Source: a bacterium (GTDB taxonomy: Bacteria > Omnitrophota > Gorgyraeia > Zapsychrales > Zapsychraceae). From it: a stretch of 64,000 nt of DNA. Shown here piece after piece: positions 33,719 through 42,664 of the stretch; position 1 is the stretch's first letter; each line of letters opens with the position of its first letter. The stretch is taken from positions 1-64,000 of the forward strand of contig JAUIER010000008.1 in NCBI GenBank assembly GCA_030429765.1, read 5' to 3'. The notes under the pieces were generated by a model. The model saw only the letters and a program-made list of their open reading frames with translations. It had not been told where the DNA came from and made no database searches. The position numbers were made by a program, and so were the translations under genes.

Positions 33719-34135
33719 GTGTTTAAAATTTATTCAAAAGGATGTGAATATGCTTTAAGGGCTTTGACACAAATACCTTCGGATAATATCGATAGTCCAT
33801 TTATAGCAAAGGAATTGTGTAAGAAAGCGAAGGTCCCTGAAGCATCGACGAGAAAAGTGTTCCAGAAGCTTGCAAGAGAAGGGTTTCTTTCGGCTGTTCC
33901 CGGGCCTGGCGGAGGGTATAAATTAGTCAAAAGCCCGGATAAAATTTCGTTACTTGGAATTGTAGTCGCTGTCGATGGGCAGGACGTATTTGATAAATGT
34001 ATTATGGGTCTACCTAATTGTAGCAACAAAAAGCCCTGTCCTGTTCATAATACCTGGCAGAAACTTAAGAAAGTTATGATGAAAGAAATGGAAGAGAAAA
34101 CATTGTTAAAGCTTATGAAAGCAGTTAAAGGCTAA
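33719..34135 (+). CDS. Rrf2-family Fe-S transcriptional regulator
   Basis: 138 residues with GTG start behind GAGGAG. N-terminal winged helix ('YSKGCEYALRALTQI', 'VPEASTRKVFQKLAREGFL', 'PGGGYKLVKSPDKISLLGIV') is Rrf2-like. Three cysteines C94-x6-C101-x5-C107 fit an iron-sulfur cluster, so it probably senses redox state, NO or iron. First gene of the nitrate-reductase cluster, likely controlling it. Confidence 0.88.
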   Translation: MFKIYSKGCEYALRALTQIPSDNIDSPFIAKELCKKAKVPEASTRKVFQKLAREGFLSAVPGPGGGYKLVKSPDKISLLGIVVAVDGQDVFDKCIMGLPNCSNKKPCPVHNTWQKLKKVMMKEMEEKTLLKLMKAVKG

Positions 34136-34145
34136 GCCAAATTTT

Positions 34146-34763
34146 ATGCGGACTGATAGTACAAATTATATGTGGTGGATGTCAGGTGTTTTTGTTGTAT
34201 TGACCTTAAGTTTTATGTTCAATGTTTGGGGAGATAAGAGAGATATAATACAGCATCCTTTAACAGAAGAAAAACATTTTACTAAGCAGCCTGTCCGAGA
34301 GGTTAAATTGGAGCCAACCCTTTACCAGGATGGATATATGTATCGTTGTAATGATTGTCACAAGAATATCGAACCCTCAACTGTACAAAAATCTTTTTTC
34401 TCGGCACATCCTGATATTGTCTTGGAGCATGGTGCTAACAATTATTGTTTGACCTGCCACAATGTAACCAATAGAGAAACATTTACTGATCTTAATCATA
34501 ATGAGATCCCTTTTACGAAAAGTCATCAAACGTGTCTTCAGTGTCATGGTCCCATTTATAGAGATTGGGAAAAAGGTGTACACGGTCGCATGAATGATTT
34601 TTGGGACTCCAGTAAAGGAGAAATCAGAAAGCTAAGTTGTGTTGCTTGTCATGACCCGCATCAACCCAAATTTAAACCAATGAAGCCAGCGCCGGGGCCG
34701 AATATTCAGAACCTTCGCAAATATTTACAAGATTTAACTACGGAGGAGCATTCTCATGAGTGA
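34146..34763 (+). CDS. Membrane-anchored tetraheme cytochrome c
   Basis: 205 residues. An N-terminal membrane segment ('WWMSGVFVVLTLSFMFNVWG') is followed by a periplasmic domain with four CXXCH sites: CNDCH, CLTCH, CLQCH, CVACH. Extra histidines ('FFSAHPDI', 'FTKSHQT', 'KGVHGRM') can supply distal ligands. It is not NapC/NrfH-like in sequence. With the following ferredoxin and NrfD protein it forms a cytochrome/FeS/integral-membrane set reminiscent of DsrJOP or Qrc-type quinol complexes, and probably hands electrons to NapB/NapA. Overlaps the next gene by 8 bases. Confidence 0.8.
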   Translation: MRTDSTNYMWWMSGVFVVLTLSFMFNVWGDKRDIIQHPLTEEKHFTKQPVREVKLEPTLYQDGYMYRCNDCHKNIEPSTVQKSFFSAHPDIVLEHGANNYCLTCHNVTNRETFTDLNHNEIPFTKSHQTCLQCHGPIYRDWEKGVHGRMNDFWDSSKGEIRKLSCVACHDPHQPKFKPMKPAPGPNIQNLRKYLQDLTTEEHSHE

Positions 34764-35745
34764 AGATAATAGAAAGAAGTGTGGATGTGGGGCTGGTTCT
34801 GATGAAGGGTGTAAATCTAACCAAGACGGATTTTTTAATGCCCCGATTAGCCGACGAGATTTTCTAAAGCGGTCAGCCGTAATCGGATCAGGTGCGGCTG
34901 CGCTTATTGCTGCGATGTCTCCATTAAGGCTTTTAAAAGAGTCCATTACTGCAGAGGAGTTTGTGCAGAAGCATTATAAGGAGATGACCAAAGAGGAGAT
35001 GGATCGGGTTATTGAGCGTATCTCAAACAAAGTTAAAGATAAATATGGTGTGAATCCGAATTTACGTGATGTCAAACCAATGGATGGGGTTGAGTATGTT
35101 TATGCGCTTAATCTTTCACGTTGCAATGGATCACGACGATGTGTTCATGCCTGTGTCAATGAGAATAATCAATCCCGCAGCCCTGAAATCCAATATATCA
35201 GCGTTTTTAAAATGCCTAAAGGGACAATGGATATGGAACAGGGAACAAGACATTATGACCCCAAAGAAGTTCCTGAAGATGATTCTTATTATTTGCCTGT
35301 CCAGTGTTTACAGTGTGAGAATCCGCCATGTGTGAAAGCTTGCCCTGTGGAAGCGACCTGGCAGGAAAAAGATGGTATTACGGTTATTGATTATAATTGG
35401 TGTATCGGGTGTCGCTATTGCGAGGCTGCATGTCCCTATTGGGCCAGAAGATTTAATTTTGCCGAACCAGATATACCTAAAGATAGAATAAATCCGGATA
35501 TGGGGTATCTTTCAAATCGACCCAGGCAGAAAGGTGTTGTCGAGAAATGTCACTTTTGTCTTCATAGGACCCGTGAAGGAAAGCTCCCAGCGTGTCTTGA
35601 GGCTTGTCCAACAGGAGCGAGAATTTTCGGAAATATATTGGACCCGAAGAGTGAAGTGTCGTATGTATTGAAGAATAAACGTGTGTTTGTACTAAAAGAA
35701 GAAGCAGGTACATTGCCTCGCTTCTTTTATTTTTTTGATAAGTAG
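34756..35745 (+). CDS. TAT-exported 4Fe-4S ferredoxin (DsrO/HmcB-like)
   Basis: 329 residues. A twin-arginine signal 'SRRDFLKRSAVIGSGAAALI' sits at about 33-52. Four cysteine clusters follow: 'CNGSRRCVHAC', 'CLQCENPPCVKACP', 'CIGCRYCEAACP', 'CHFCLHRT...CLEACPTGA', enough for four [4Fe-4S] centres. It would sit on the periplasmic face beside the NrfD subunit. RBS GGAGGAG inside the preceding gene. Confidence 0.9.
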   Translation: MSEDNRKKCGCGAGSDEGCKSNQDGFFNAPISRRDFLKRSAVIGSGAAALIAAMSPLRLLKESITAEEFVQKHYKEMTKEEMDRVIERISNKVKDKYGVNPNLRDVKPMDGVEYVYALNLSRCNGSRRCVHACVNENNQSRSPEIQYISVFKMPKGTMDMEQGTRHYDPKEVPEDDSYYLPVQCLQCENPPCVKACPVEATWQEKDGITVIDYNWCIGCRYCEAACPYWARRFNFAEPDIPKDRINPDMGYLSNRPRQKGVVEKCHFCLHRTREGKLPACLEACPTGARIFGNILDPKSEVSYVLKNKRVFVLKEEAGTLPRFFYFFDK

Positions 35746-35761
35746 AGGAGTTGTAAAGACG

Positions 35762-37000
35762 GTGAAAATACCTTACTTAGTGCTTTATATTTTAATTATT
35801 AGCGCATGTGTTGTCCAGGCAGATGCTTCGCTTAAACAAGCCGTTAGGAGTAGTAAATTATATGCTGATATTCGCCTCCGTTATGAATTTGTTGATCAAG
35901 ATGGTTCCTCACCTGCTGCTGAAAATGCACATTCGAGAACCGCACGGACAAGGTTGGGGATTAAGACAGGAGAGTTTATTGGCTTATCTGCTGTTGTTGA
36001 AGGAGAGTATGTTGTTTATGTTGGACATGATAATTACAACGACACTGTTAATGGGCGAACTAATCATCCTGTTGTTGCGGATCCGGAGAATTTTCAAGTG
36101 AATCAGGCGTATGGACAATATGCGGGAGTTCCAGACACAACGATTCGCGGCGGTCGGCAGGTGATAGCTTTAGATAATCAACGATTTATTGGGCATGTGG
36201 GCTGGAGACAAAAAAACCAAGTGTTTGATGCCGCCACAATTCTTAACAATTCATTTGAAAATATAAACATGCAATATGGATATATTTATAATGTTAACCG
36301 CATTTTTGGAGAACAATCCGTGGCTGGTGATTGGGGCTCTAAAAGCCACTTTTATCATATCACCCATTCCAACTTGCCTATTGGGAAAATTACCACTTAT
36401 GGATATTTATTAGACTTTTGCAGTGATTCAGCAGCAAATTCTAGTCAAACATTTGGTGGCTATATTTCCGGGAATAAAGAATTAAGTGATGATTTGAAGC
36501 TAGTATACTACGGCGAATATGCTTATCAGTCGGATTTAGGGAACAATGCTATAAAATATGATGCCAGTTATTTTCATATTGCACCGGCTATTCTTTGGAA
36601 AGGTTTAACGGCAACCGTCGCATATGAGGTTTTAGGTAGCGACAATGGTACTTTTGCTTTTAGGACACCCTTGGCAACAGGACATAAATTTAATGGTTGG
36701 GCGGATAAGTTTTTATCGACGCCGGCTGATGGCCTTGAAGATTTCTACATTGATCTAACCTATAAAGTTAAGAATTTAGAAGGAAACTGGGATGTTTTAA
36801 ACGGATTGTCGGCTAAAATTCAATATCATAATTTTTCGGCGGAAGATGGTGGAATGGACTATGGTGATGAGTGGGGTATTTTCCTTAAGAAGCCAATTAA
36901 TAACTATGTGACAACATCTATCAAGTATGCACATTACATAGCAGACGAGTTCGCAACCGATACTCAGAAGGTAACAATAGACATTGGGATTAAGTTTTAA
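35762..37000 (+). CDS. Outer-membrane porin (alginate-export-like beta barrel)
   Basis: About 412 residues with GTG at 35762 behind GAGGAG; a TTG at 35735 inside the previous gene is less likely. A signal peptide ends near 'VVQADA'. The mature protein alternates polar and aromatic residues in beta strands, contains 'IRGGRQVIALDNQRFIGHVG' (typical of alginate-export-type porins) and ends in 'DIGIKF', a terminal aromatic barrel signature. It shows that the cell has an outer membrane. Its placement inside the nap operon suggests it lets nitrate or nitrite through. Confidence 0.82.
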   Translation: MKIPYLVLYILIISACVVQADASLKQAVRSSKLYADIRLRYEFVDQDGSSPAAENAHSRTARTRLGIKTGEFIGLSAVVEGEYVVYVGHDNYNDTVNGRTNHPVVADPENFQVNQAYGQYAGVPDTTIRGGRQVIALDNQRFIGHVGWRQKNQVFDAATILNNSFENINMQYGYIYNVNRIFGEQSVAGDWGSKSHFYHITHSNLPIGKITTYGYLLDFCSDSAANSSQTFGGYISGNKELSDDLKLVYYGEYAYQSDLGNNAIKYDASYFHIAPAILWKGLTATVAYEVLGSDNGTFAFRTPLATGHKFNGWADKFLSTPADGLEDFYIDLTYKVKNLEGNWDVLNGLSAKIQYHNFSAEDGGMDYGDEWGIFLKKPINNYVTTSIKYAHYIADEFATDTQKVTIDIGIKF

Positions 37001-37011
37001 AGGGATGCTGA

Positions 37012-38250
37012 ATGTTTAAATGGCTTAGAGATTATTTATATTTCTTATGGCGTTGTTTTATCATCAGTTTTGATGGAAGGCGAGGTTTTTACATTTGGAT
37101 GACTTTTTTGACTTGCCTGGCATTGATTGGATTGAATGCTTATTGTAAGCAGTTGGTATATGGATTAATTACGACTGGAATGACTGATCACGTATCTTGG
37201 GGGCTATATATTGCGAATTTTACCTATTTGGTGGGTATGGCTGCCGCCGCTGTTATGTTGGTTATACCTGCTTACGTATACAAGAAGAAAGAAATACATG
37301 AAATTGTTATTTTTGGAGAGCTTTTTGCTGTCGCGTCAATAGTGATGTGCCTTTTGTTTGTAACGGTTGACTTGGGGCGACCTGATCGGTTCTGGCATTT
37401 AATTCCCGGGATAGGCAGGTTTAATTTTCCAATCTCAATGTTAAGTTGGGATGTTGTTGTGCTGAATGTTTATTTATTGATAAATCTTCATGTCACCGGT
37501 TATCTTCTTTATATGAAGTATCTCGGTCGTAAACCGAATAAATGGCTCTATCTGCCTTTTGTTTTTCTTTCTATAGTTTGGGCGATCAGTATTCATACTG
37601 TTACCGCTTTTCTTTTGTCGGGCTTTGCGGCGAGGCCATTTTGGAATACAGCTGTTATGGGACCACGTTTTATTGCTTCGGCGTTTGCCGCCGGGCCCGC
37701 CGTTATTATTATCACACTTCAGTTAATAAGAAAAGTCTTCAACTATCGTACTTCACAGGAGGCTATATTTTTATTGCGAAAAATTATCCAGGTTTCTATG
37801 AGTGTGAATATGTTTTTGCTGATCAATGAATTGTTTAAAGAATTTTATACGGATACTTTGCATAATGCTTCGGCAAAGTATTTGTTTTTTGGCCTTCATG
37901 GTCACGATGCTCTGGTTCCTTGGATATGGACGGCACTTACTATGAACGCGATAGCTTTGGTTTTATTAATGTCGCCTATCACACGACGTGTCGTACCGCT
38001 TAATTTTGCGTGTGTTTTATTGATTATAGGAATTTGGATTGAAAAGGGTATGGGTTTGATCATCCCAGGATTTATTCCAAATCCTCTTGGCGAGATTGTT
38101 GAATATTCTCCGACATGGAATGAAATATTAGTTTGTGTTGGCGTTTGGGCGACAGGCGGCATTATCTATACAGTTTTGTTACGATGCGCGACACCTATTT
38201 TAAAAGGTAAATTAAATATCAACTTAAAGTATACACAAAGAAGGATTTAA
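37012..38250 (+). CDS. NrfD/PsrC-type integral membrane quinol dehydrogenase subunit
   Basis: 412 residues with about 9-10 membrane helices. 'WGLYIANFTYLVGMAAAAVML', 'ASIVMCLLFVTVDLGRPDRF' and 'GFAARPFWNTAVMGPRFIAS' belong to the NrfD/PsrC/DsrP/HmeB family, which oxidises or reduces quinones in the membrane. Together with the ferredoxin and the tetraheme cytochrome it should pass quinol electrons to the nitrate reductase, taking the place of NapC or NapGH. Confidence 0.9.
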   Translation: MFKWLRDYLYFLWRCFIISFDGRRGFYIWMTFLTCLALIGLNAYCKQLVYGLITTGMTDHVSWGLYIANFTYLVGMAAAAVMLVIPAYVYKKKEIHEIVIFGELFAVASIVMCLLFVTVDLGRPDRFWHLIPGIGRFNFPISMLSWDVVVLNVYLLINLHVTGYLLYMKYLGRKPNKWLYLPFVFLSIVWAISIHTVTAFLLSGFAARPFWNTAVMGPRFIASAFAAGPAVIIITLQLIRKVFNYRTSQEAIFLLRKIIQVSMSVNMFLLINELFKEFYTDTLHNASAKYLFFGLHGHDALVPWIWTALTMNAIALVLLMSPITRRVVPLNFACVLLIIGIWIEKGMGLIIPGFIPNPLGEIVEYSPTWNEILVCVGVWATGGIIYTVLLRCATPILKGKLNINLKYTQRRI

Positions 38251-38265
38251 AATAAGGACTACGCA

Positions 38266-38505
38266 ATGCCTATTTCAAGCCTAATTATTCGTACTCAAGA
38301 AGAAAAAACCAGTGAAGTAGCCGATAAGTTAAAAGATTTTAAAGCTGTGAACGTAGAAAATATTGAAGGATCTAATATTGTCATTATTACAGATACTATA
38401 GAACAAAAAAATGACAAAGAACTGTGGAGCAATATCGAAAATATTTCAGGCGTGCTTCAGTGTGATCTGATTTATCACAATTTTGAAGACGAGGAAGGAT
38501 TATAA
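38266..38505 (+). CDS. napD: NapD chaperone
   Basis: 79 residues, standard size. 'ISSLIIRTQEE' at the start, 'VENIEGSNIVIITDTIEQ' and 'ISGVLQCDLIYHNFEDEE' at the end match NapD. NapD binds the twin-arginine signal of NapA and delays export until the cofactor is inserted. Ends one base before the napA ATG. Confidence 0.88.
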   Translation: MPISSLIIRTQEEKTSEVADKLKDFKAVNVENIEGSNIVIITDTIEQKNDKELWSNIENISGVLQCDLIYHNFEDEEGL

Positions 38506-38506
38506 A

Positions 38507-40861
38507 ATGTTAGAAAAGAATATGGATAGAAGGGAGTTTTTGAAGTTATCCGCCAAAATGGCTGCGTTAGGCGCGCTAACCTTAAGCGGAGGAATATCGA
38601 CATTGGCTTACGCCTTTGATGATGAATCGGTTGGATTGAAGTGGCACAAGGCACCATGCCGTTTTTGCGGAACGGGTTGTGGTGTTTTGGTTGGAGTACG
38701 TGATGGCAGGGTGGTGGCTGTGCAAGGTGACCGCCATGCTCCGGTCAACAAAGGATTACTATGCGCCAAAGGATATCATGCTGGTGCGGCACTATACGGG
38801 AAGGATCGACTAAGGCATCCAATGATCCGCCGCAACGGGAAGTTGCAACAAGCTTCTTGGGATGAGGCCATTGATTTGATTTCCGACAAAATTATTGCGG
38901 ATTCAAAGAACTTTGCCATCTATGGTTCGGGACAGTGGACAATCCCTGAGGGTTACACGGCAATGAAATTTCTTAAAGGTGGATTAGGAAGCAATGAAAT
39001 TGATCCAAACGCTCGATTATGTATGGCGAGTGCTGTTGTCGGTTTTGTAACGACATTTGGTGTTGATGAACCTTCTGGTTGCTATGACGATCTAGACGAG
39101 TGTGATACGGTAATTTGTTGGGGAAACAATTGGGCGGAAATGCACCCGATACTTTTTTCAAGATTTATTGACCGTAAACAGTTTGGCCATAAAGTTAAAA
39201 TGATTGATATTGCGACACGACGAACACGGACGACTGAAGCGGCAGATTATTATTTAGAGTTTCAGCCGCAAACCGATATGGCGATTATCAATGGAATTTG
39301 TTACTTGCTTCTAAAGCGCGGAACGTATGACAAGGATTTTGTGAAGCATAAAGTTCGTTTTAAATCCAATGACAATGCGACTATCACAATGGAAGAATAC
39401 CAATCATTTCTGAATGACTATACACCTGAGAAAGTTTCTAAACTATCAGGTGTATCTATCGAGCATCTTAATTTGTTGGCCAATTTGTTTTCTGATCCCA
39501 AAGAGAAAATCGTTTCCTTATGGTGCATGGGATTCAACCAGCATACAAGAGGAACAGCCGTAAATAACCTTATCTATAACCTACATCTTTTGTCAGGTAA
39601 AATCGGTAAGCCCGGCAGCACGGCTTTTTCATTGACTGGCCAACCCGCTGCTTGCGGAACATGCCGTGAGGTTGGAACATTGGCGCACGCCTTACCTGGA
39701 GGACGTGTTGTTAAAGATGAAGAGCACCGTAAAGACACAGAGAAAATTTGGAACCTTAAGCCCGGTACAATCAATCCTAAACCAGGTCATCATACCGTAG
39801 CGATGTTTAAGGCCTTGATGAGTGGTAAGTTGACCGGTATGTGGGTGCAGGTCACAAACCCTGGCCAAACGATGCCGAATTTGCATGACAACTTCAGGAA
39901 TAACAAACAGTTTCTTGTTGTTTCAGACGTTTATCCAACGAAAACAACAGAACTGGCAGATGTAATTTTACCTTCCGCCATGTGGGTAGAGAAAGATGGT
40001 CTTTATGGGAACTCTGAACGTAGAACGCATCAGTGGTTTAAGATGATCAACCCACCAGGTGAAGCGAGGGATGATAAATGGCAGATTATTGCTGTTGCCC
40101 GTCGGATGTATGAGAAAGGTTTTGAGGGTATGAAAGATAAGGATGGTAAGTTTTTGTTAGCAATAAAGGACGAAAAGGGCAATGAAATTGAGGCTTGGAA
40201 ATGGGAAGTTTATAGATCCAAAAATATAGACAAGCCATTATTTGAAGATTATAGGAAGTTCACCACGAAGAAACATAAGGATTTGGCTCCTTACGAAGAG
40301 TACGTAAAGCATCGAGGGTTACGTTGGCCGGTCGTTCAGGATTCATTAGGGCAATGGAAAGAGACACCTCGTCGTTTTGTTGAAGGTGAAGATCCATATG
40401 TTCCAAAGGGGGCAGGAATAGCATTTTATATGGATAAAGGAAAAGAGAATCGGGCCAATATTTTTGCGCGGCCTTATGAAGCACCGCCTGAAATTCCAGA
40501 CAAAGAGTATCCTTTTTGGTTATGTACCGGACGTGTTTTGGAGCATTGGCATTCCGGGACAATGACACGTCGTGTGAAGCAGCTGTATAATGCAAATCCT
40601 CATGCTTATGTTGAACTGAATCCTGATGATGCTAAGAAAATGGGGGTCTACACAAATGATAAATTAAAGATTGTCTCGAGAAGGGGTGAAATGATTCTTC
40701 CTGTATCCTTAGATGGACGAGGAACTCCACAGAAAGGATCTGTCTTTGTGCCGTTTTTTGATGAAACGAAATTGATTAATCTAGTTACGCTGGATGCATA
40801 TTGTCCGCTATCAAAAGAGCCGGATTATAAAAAATGTGCCGTAAGGCTTGAGAAAGTATGA
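38507..40861 (+). CDS. napA: NapA, periplasmic nitrate reductase catalytic subunit
   Basis: 784 residues from the ATG at 38507 (GAGGAAGGA upstream). A TAT signal 'MDRREFLKLSAKMAALGALT' opens it. The [4Fe-4S] ligands are C51, C54, C58 and C86 ('CRFCGTGC', 'LLCAKGY'). 'NARLCMASAVVGF' carries the Mo-coordinating cysteine, and 'GQPAACGTCREVGTLAHALP' is a NapA hallmark. Bis-MGD molybdenum enzyme reducing nitrate to nitrite. Size and motifs are normal. napB overlaps by 4 bases. Confidence 0.96.
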   Translation: MLEKNMDRREFLKLSAKMAALGALTLSGGISTLAYAFDDESVGLKWHKAPCRFCGTGCGVLVGVRDGRVVAVQGDRHAPVNKGLLCAKGYHAGAALYGKDRLRHPMIRRNGKLQQASWDEAIDLISDKIIADSKNFAIYGSGQWTIPEGYTAMKFLKGGLGSNEIDPNARLCMASAVVGFVTTFGVDEPSGCYDDLDECDTVICWGNNWAEMHPILFSRFIDRKQFGHKVKMIDIATRRTRTTEAADYYLEFQPQTDMAIINGICYLLLKRGTYDKDFVKHKVRFKSNDNATITMEEYQSFLNDYTPEKVSKLSGVSIEHLNLLANLFSDPKEKIVSLWCMGFNQHTRGTAVNNLIYNLHLLSGKIGKPGSTAFSLTGQPAACGTCREVGTLAHALPGGRVVKDEEHRKDTEKIWNLKPGTINPKPGHHTVAMFKALMSGKLTGMWVQVTNPGQTMPNLHDNFRNNKQFLVVSDVYPTKTTELADVILPSAMWVEKDGLYGNSERRTHQWFKMINPPGEARDDKWQIIAVARRMYEKGFEGMKDKDGKFLLAIKDEKGNEIEAWKWEVYRSKNIDKPLFEDYRKFTTKKHKDLAPYEEYVKHRGLRWPVVQDSLGQWKETPRRFVEGEDPYVPKGAGIAFYMDKGKENRANIFARPYEAPPEIPDKEYPFWLCTGRVLEHWHSGTMTRRVKQLYNANPHAYVELNPDDAKKMGVYTNDKLKIVSRRGEMILPVSLDGRGTPQKGSVFVPFFDETKLINLVTLDAYCPLSKEPDYKKCAVRLEKV

Positions 40862-41433
40862 AGAAAAAAAAGGCTATTATAGTTTGTGTTTTGCTTTATG
40901 GTCTGTTGACCTGTTTTTTCTATGTTAGAAACGTTGTATTTGCAAAAGAAAGAACGTTGATTCAGCATATTGTAGAAGAAGAACGAATAGAAAGTCGGGA
41001 TGCCCGATCAATATTACGGGCATTTTATACAGCGCCTCCCGTTGTTCCACATGAAATTGAAATGCAAGACACCCAGGATTGCCTGAGGTGCCATTTAAAT
41101 GTCACCAGGTTAGATGATGGGCGGGTTGCAAAAGAGACGCCACATCCACAATTTTCAAGTTGTTTGCAATGCCATGTGCCTGGAGCTAATAATGAATTTA
41201 ATACTAACGGCACATCGTGGGAAGGTCTTGAAGAGCCCAAAAGGGGTGACCGTTGGGCAACGATGGCCCCGCCCATGATACCGCACCGTATTAAATTGAG
41301 AGAAAATTGCTTATCTTGTCATGGTTCTCAAAATCCTGATATGCGTTTAAGAACAACGCATCCCGAGCGTACAAGCTGTTTACAATGTCATGTGCCGAAT
41401 TACAATAACGAATTTGAATTGGATCAAGAATGA
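40858..41433 (+). CDS. napB: NapB-like cytochrome with duplicated diheme unit (tetraheme)
   Basis: 191 residues with an N-terminal membrane/signal segment. NapB normally holds one PPxxPH...CxxCH...PH...CxxCHVP unit. Here the unit is repeated: 'PPVVPH', CLRCH, 'TPHPQ', CLQCHVP, 'NNEF', then 'PPMIPH', CLSCH, 'TTHPER', CLQCHVP, 'YNNEF'. So four hemes are expected, each with a distal histidine supplied by the same spacing. It should take electrons from the upstream cytochrome or FeS protein and pass them to NapA. Confidence 0.88.
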   Translation: MKKKKAIIVCVLLYGLLTCFFYVRNVVFAKERTLIQHIVEEERIESRDARSILRAFYTAPPVVPHEIEMQDTQDCLRCHLNVTRLDDGRVAKETPHPQFSSCLQCHVPGANNEFNTNGTSWEGLEEPKRGDRWATMAPPMIPHRIKLRENCLSCHGSQNPDMRLRTTHPERTSCLQCHVPNYNNEFELDQE

Positions 41434-41888
41434 CGGAAGAACTTAAACCCTTAAAATTGACATTGGAAGATGGCAGGCGAGCCTTAGGAGTGCATGTTCT
41501 GGAGAAAGGGCATAAATTGTGTGAGAAATATGGCAAGTTTATTGATTGTGATACATTGCAGAGAATCTTACAGGATGAGGAATTTGTCCGGTATCCCACA
41601 AAAATCGTATTTGATTCTACTAAGATTGAAGAGGGCATGTTTGGGTGTGCTGAGAAAATGACGGATGATGCTACGGATGGGTATACAATATACATACATA
41701 AAAGTTTTATGAACAGATGGGGTGATGTGCCGGCATTGGTCTTTTATCATTTAGTGACAGTTAATTATGGTGATTTTGCTACCTACAATGAGGCAGAAGA
41801 ATTCGCCTCTGCCGCTTTGGGAATGGAAAAGGATTATTACTATCAGTATATATGTCGCCTAGCCGATTCAATCTCTAGAAAGGAGTAA
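41430..41888 (+). CDS. Unknown protein embedded in the nap operon
   Basis: 152 residues, no signal peptide or membrane helix, not recognised. Contains four scattered cysteines ('HKLCEKYGKFIDCDT', 'GMFGCAEK', 'YICRLAD') and a hydrophobic helix 'VPALVFYHLVTVNYGDFATY'. It overlaps napB by 4 bases (ATGA) and precedes tatA by a few bases, so it is tightly co-translated with the nitrate reductase genes. A cytoplasmic maturation or regulatory role for Nap is plausible but not shown. Confidence 0.6.
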   Translation: MTEELKPLKLTLEDGRRALGVHVLEKGHKLCEKYGKFIDCDTLQRILQDEEFVRYPTKIVFDSTKIEEGMFGCAEKMTDDATDGYTIYIHKSFMNRWGDVPALVFYHLVTVNYGDFATYNEAEEFASAALGMEKDYYYQYICRLADSISRKE

Positions 41889-41892
41889 TCAT

Positions 41893-42180
41893 ATGCTTGG
41901 TCGAATAGGAATGCCTGAACTAATTGTGATCTTTCTGGTATTTATTTTGCTTTTTGGTGCAAAGAAATTGCCGGAGTTGGCAAAGGGGTTGGCACAGGCT
42001 ATACAGACTTTTAGGAAAGAAGTTCGTGAAATACAACAAGATCTTGATGTCAACGAAACAGCAAAGACAGCAACTATAACATCAGCAAAAAAGGATACGT
42101 CGAACGACTATGCTCCAAGTACCCCTAAAAGGAATTGGAGACCTAAGAAAGAAGGTAGTACGGATGTTGAAAAGGTGTAG
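41893..42180 (+). CDS. tatA: TatA/TatE-like twin-arginine translocase subunit
   Basis: 95 residues. 'GMPELIVIFLVFILLFGAKK' and 'LPELAKGLAQAIQTFRKEV' show the TatA membrane helix, the FG hinge and the amphipathic helix. It helps export folded TAT substrates, here NapA and the ferredoxin. Good AAAGGAG site. Tail is lysine- and threonine-rich. Confidence 0.9.
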   Translation: MLGRIGMPELIVIFLVFILLFGAKKLPELAKGLAQAIQTFRKEVREIQQDLDVNETAKTATITSAKKDTSNDYAPSTPKRNWRPKKEGSTDVEKV

Positions 42181-42192
42181 TGAGGTGATTTG

Positions 42193-42651
42193 ATGAGTAT
42201 AGCTAGGGTAATTTCTATAAATATTTCCGAAGGTGGAGTTCCAAAGCTTCCTGTTGAATCCGTCTATGTCTCGGAAGCGGGGCTTGAGGGTGACGGGCAT
42301 AACCATGAAAAGCATTACCGGTTATCACAAGCAGTTTGTATTCAGGATATGGAGTGTCTTGAAGAATTAAAAAGTATGGGCTATTCACTAGAGCCAGGAA
42401 CAGCTGGTGAGAACCTAACAGTTCGGGGGCTAAATGTTAATGCTTTGCCAATCGGTTCAATATTAAAATTTTCAGGTGGTCTTGTATTAGAAGTTACCCG
42501 TGTCCGACCGACCTGCTATGTGATGGATCAGATTCACCCTAAACTAAAAGTAGATGCAGAAAATCGTCATGGAATGTATGCCAAGGTTCTAAAGTTCAGC
42601 AATTTAGTCGTAGGTGAATCTATTGAGTTATCACTAAGCAGTGTAAGGTAA
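42193..42651 (+). CDS. MOSC-domain protein
   Basis: 152 residues from the ATG at 42193. 'EAGLEGDGHNHEKHYRLSQA', 'PGTAGENLTVRGL' and 'VTRVRPTCYVMD' (the conserved cysteine) define a stand-alone MOSC domain, linked to molybdenum-cofactor handling and N-hydroxylated base reduction. Its place beside napA and mobA favours a role in Mo-cofactor supply or sulfuration. Confidence 0.88.
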   Translation: MSIARVISINISEGGVPKLPVESVYVSEAGLEGDGHNHEKHYRLSQAVCIQDMECLEELKSMGYSLEPGTAGENLTVRGLNVNALPIGSILKFSGGLVLEVTRVRPTCYVMDQIHPKLKVDAENRHGMYAKVLKFSNLVVGESIELSLSSVR

Positions 42652-42664
42652 AGAAAAGATATTT

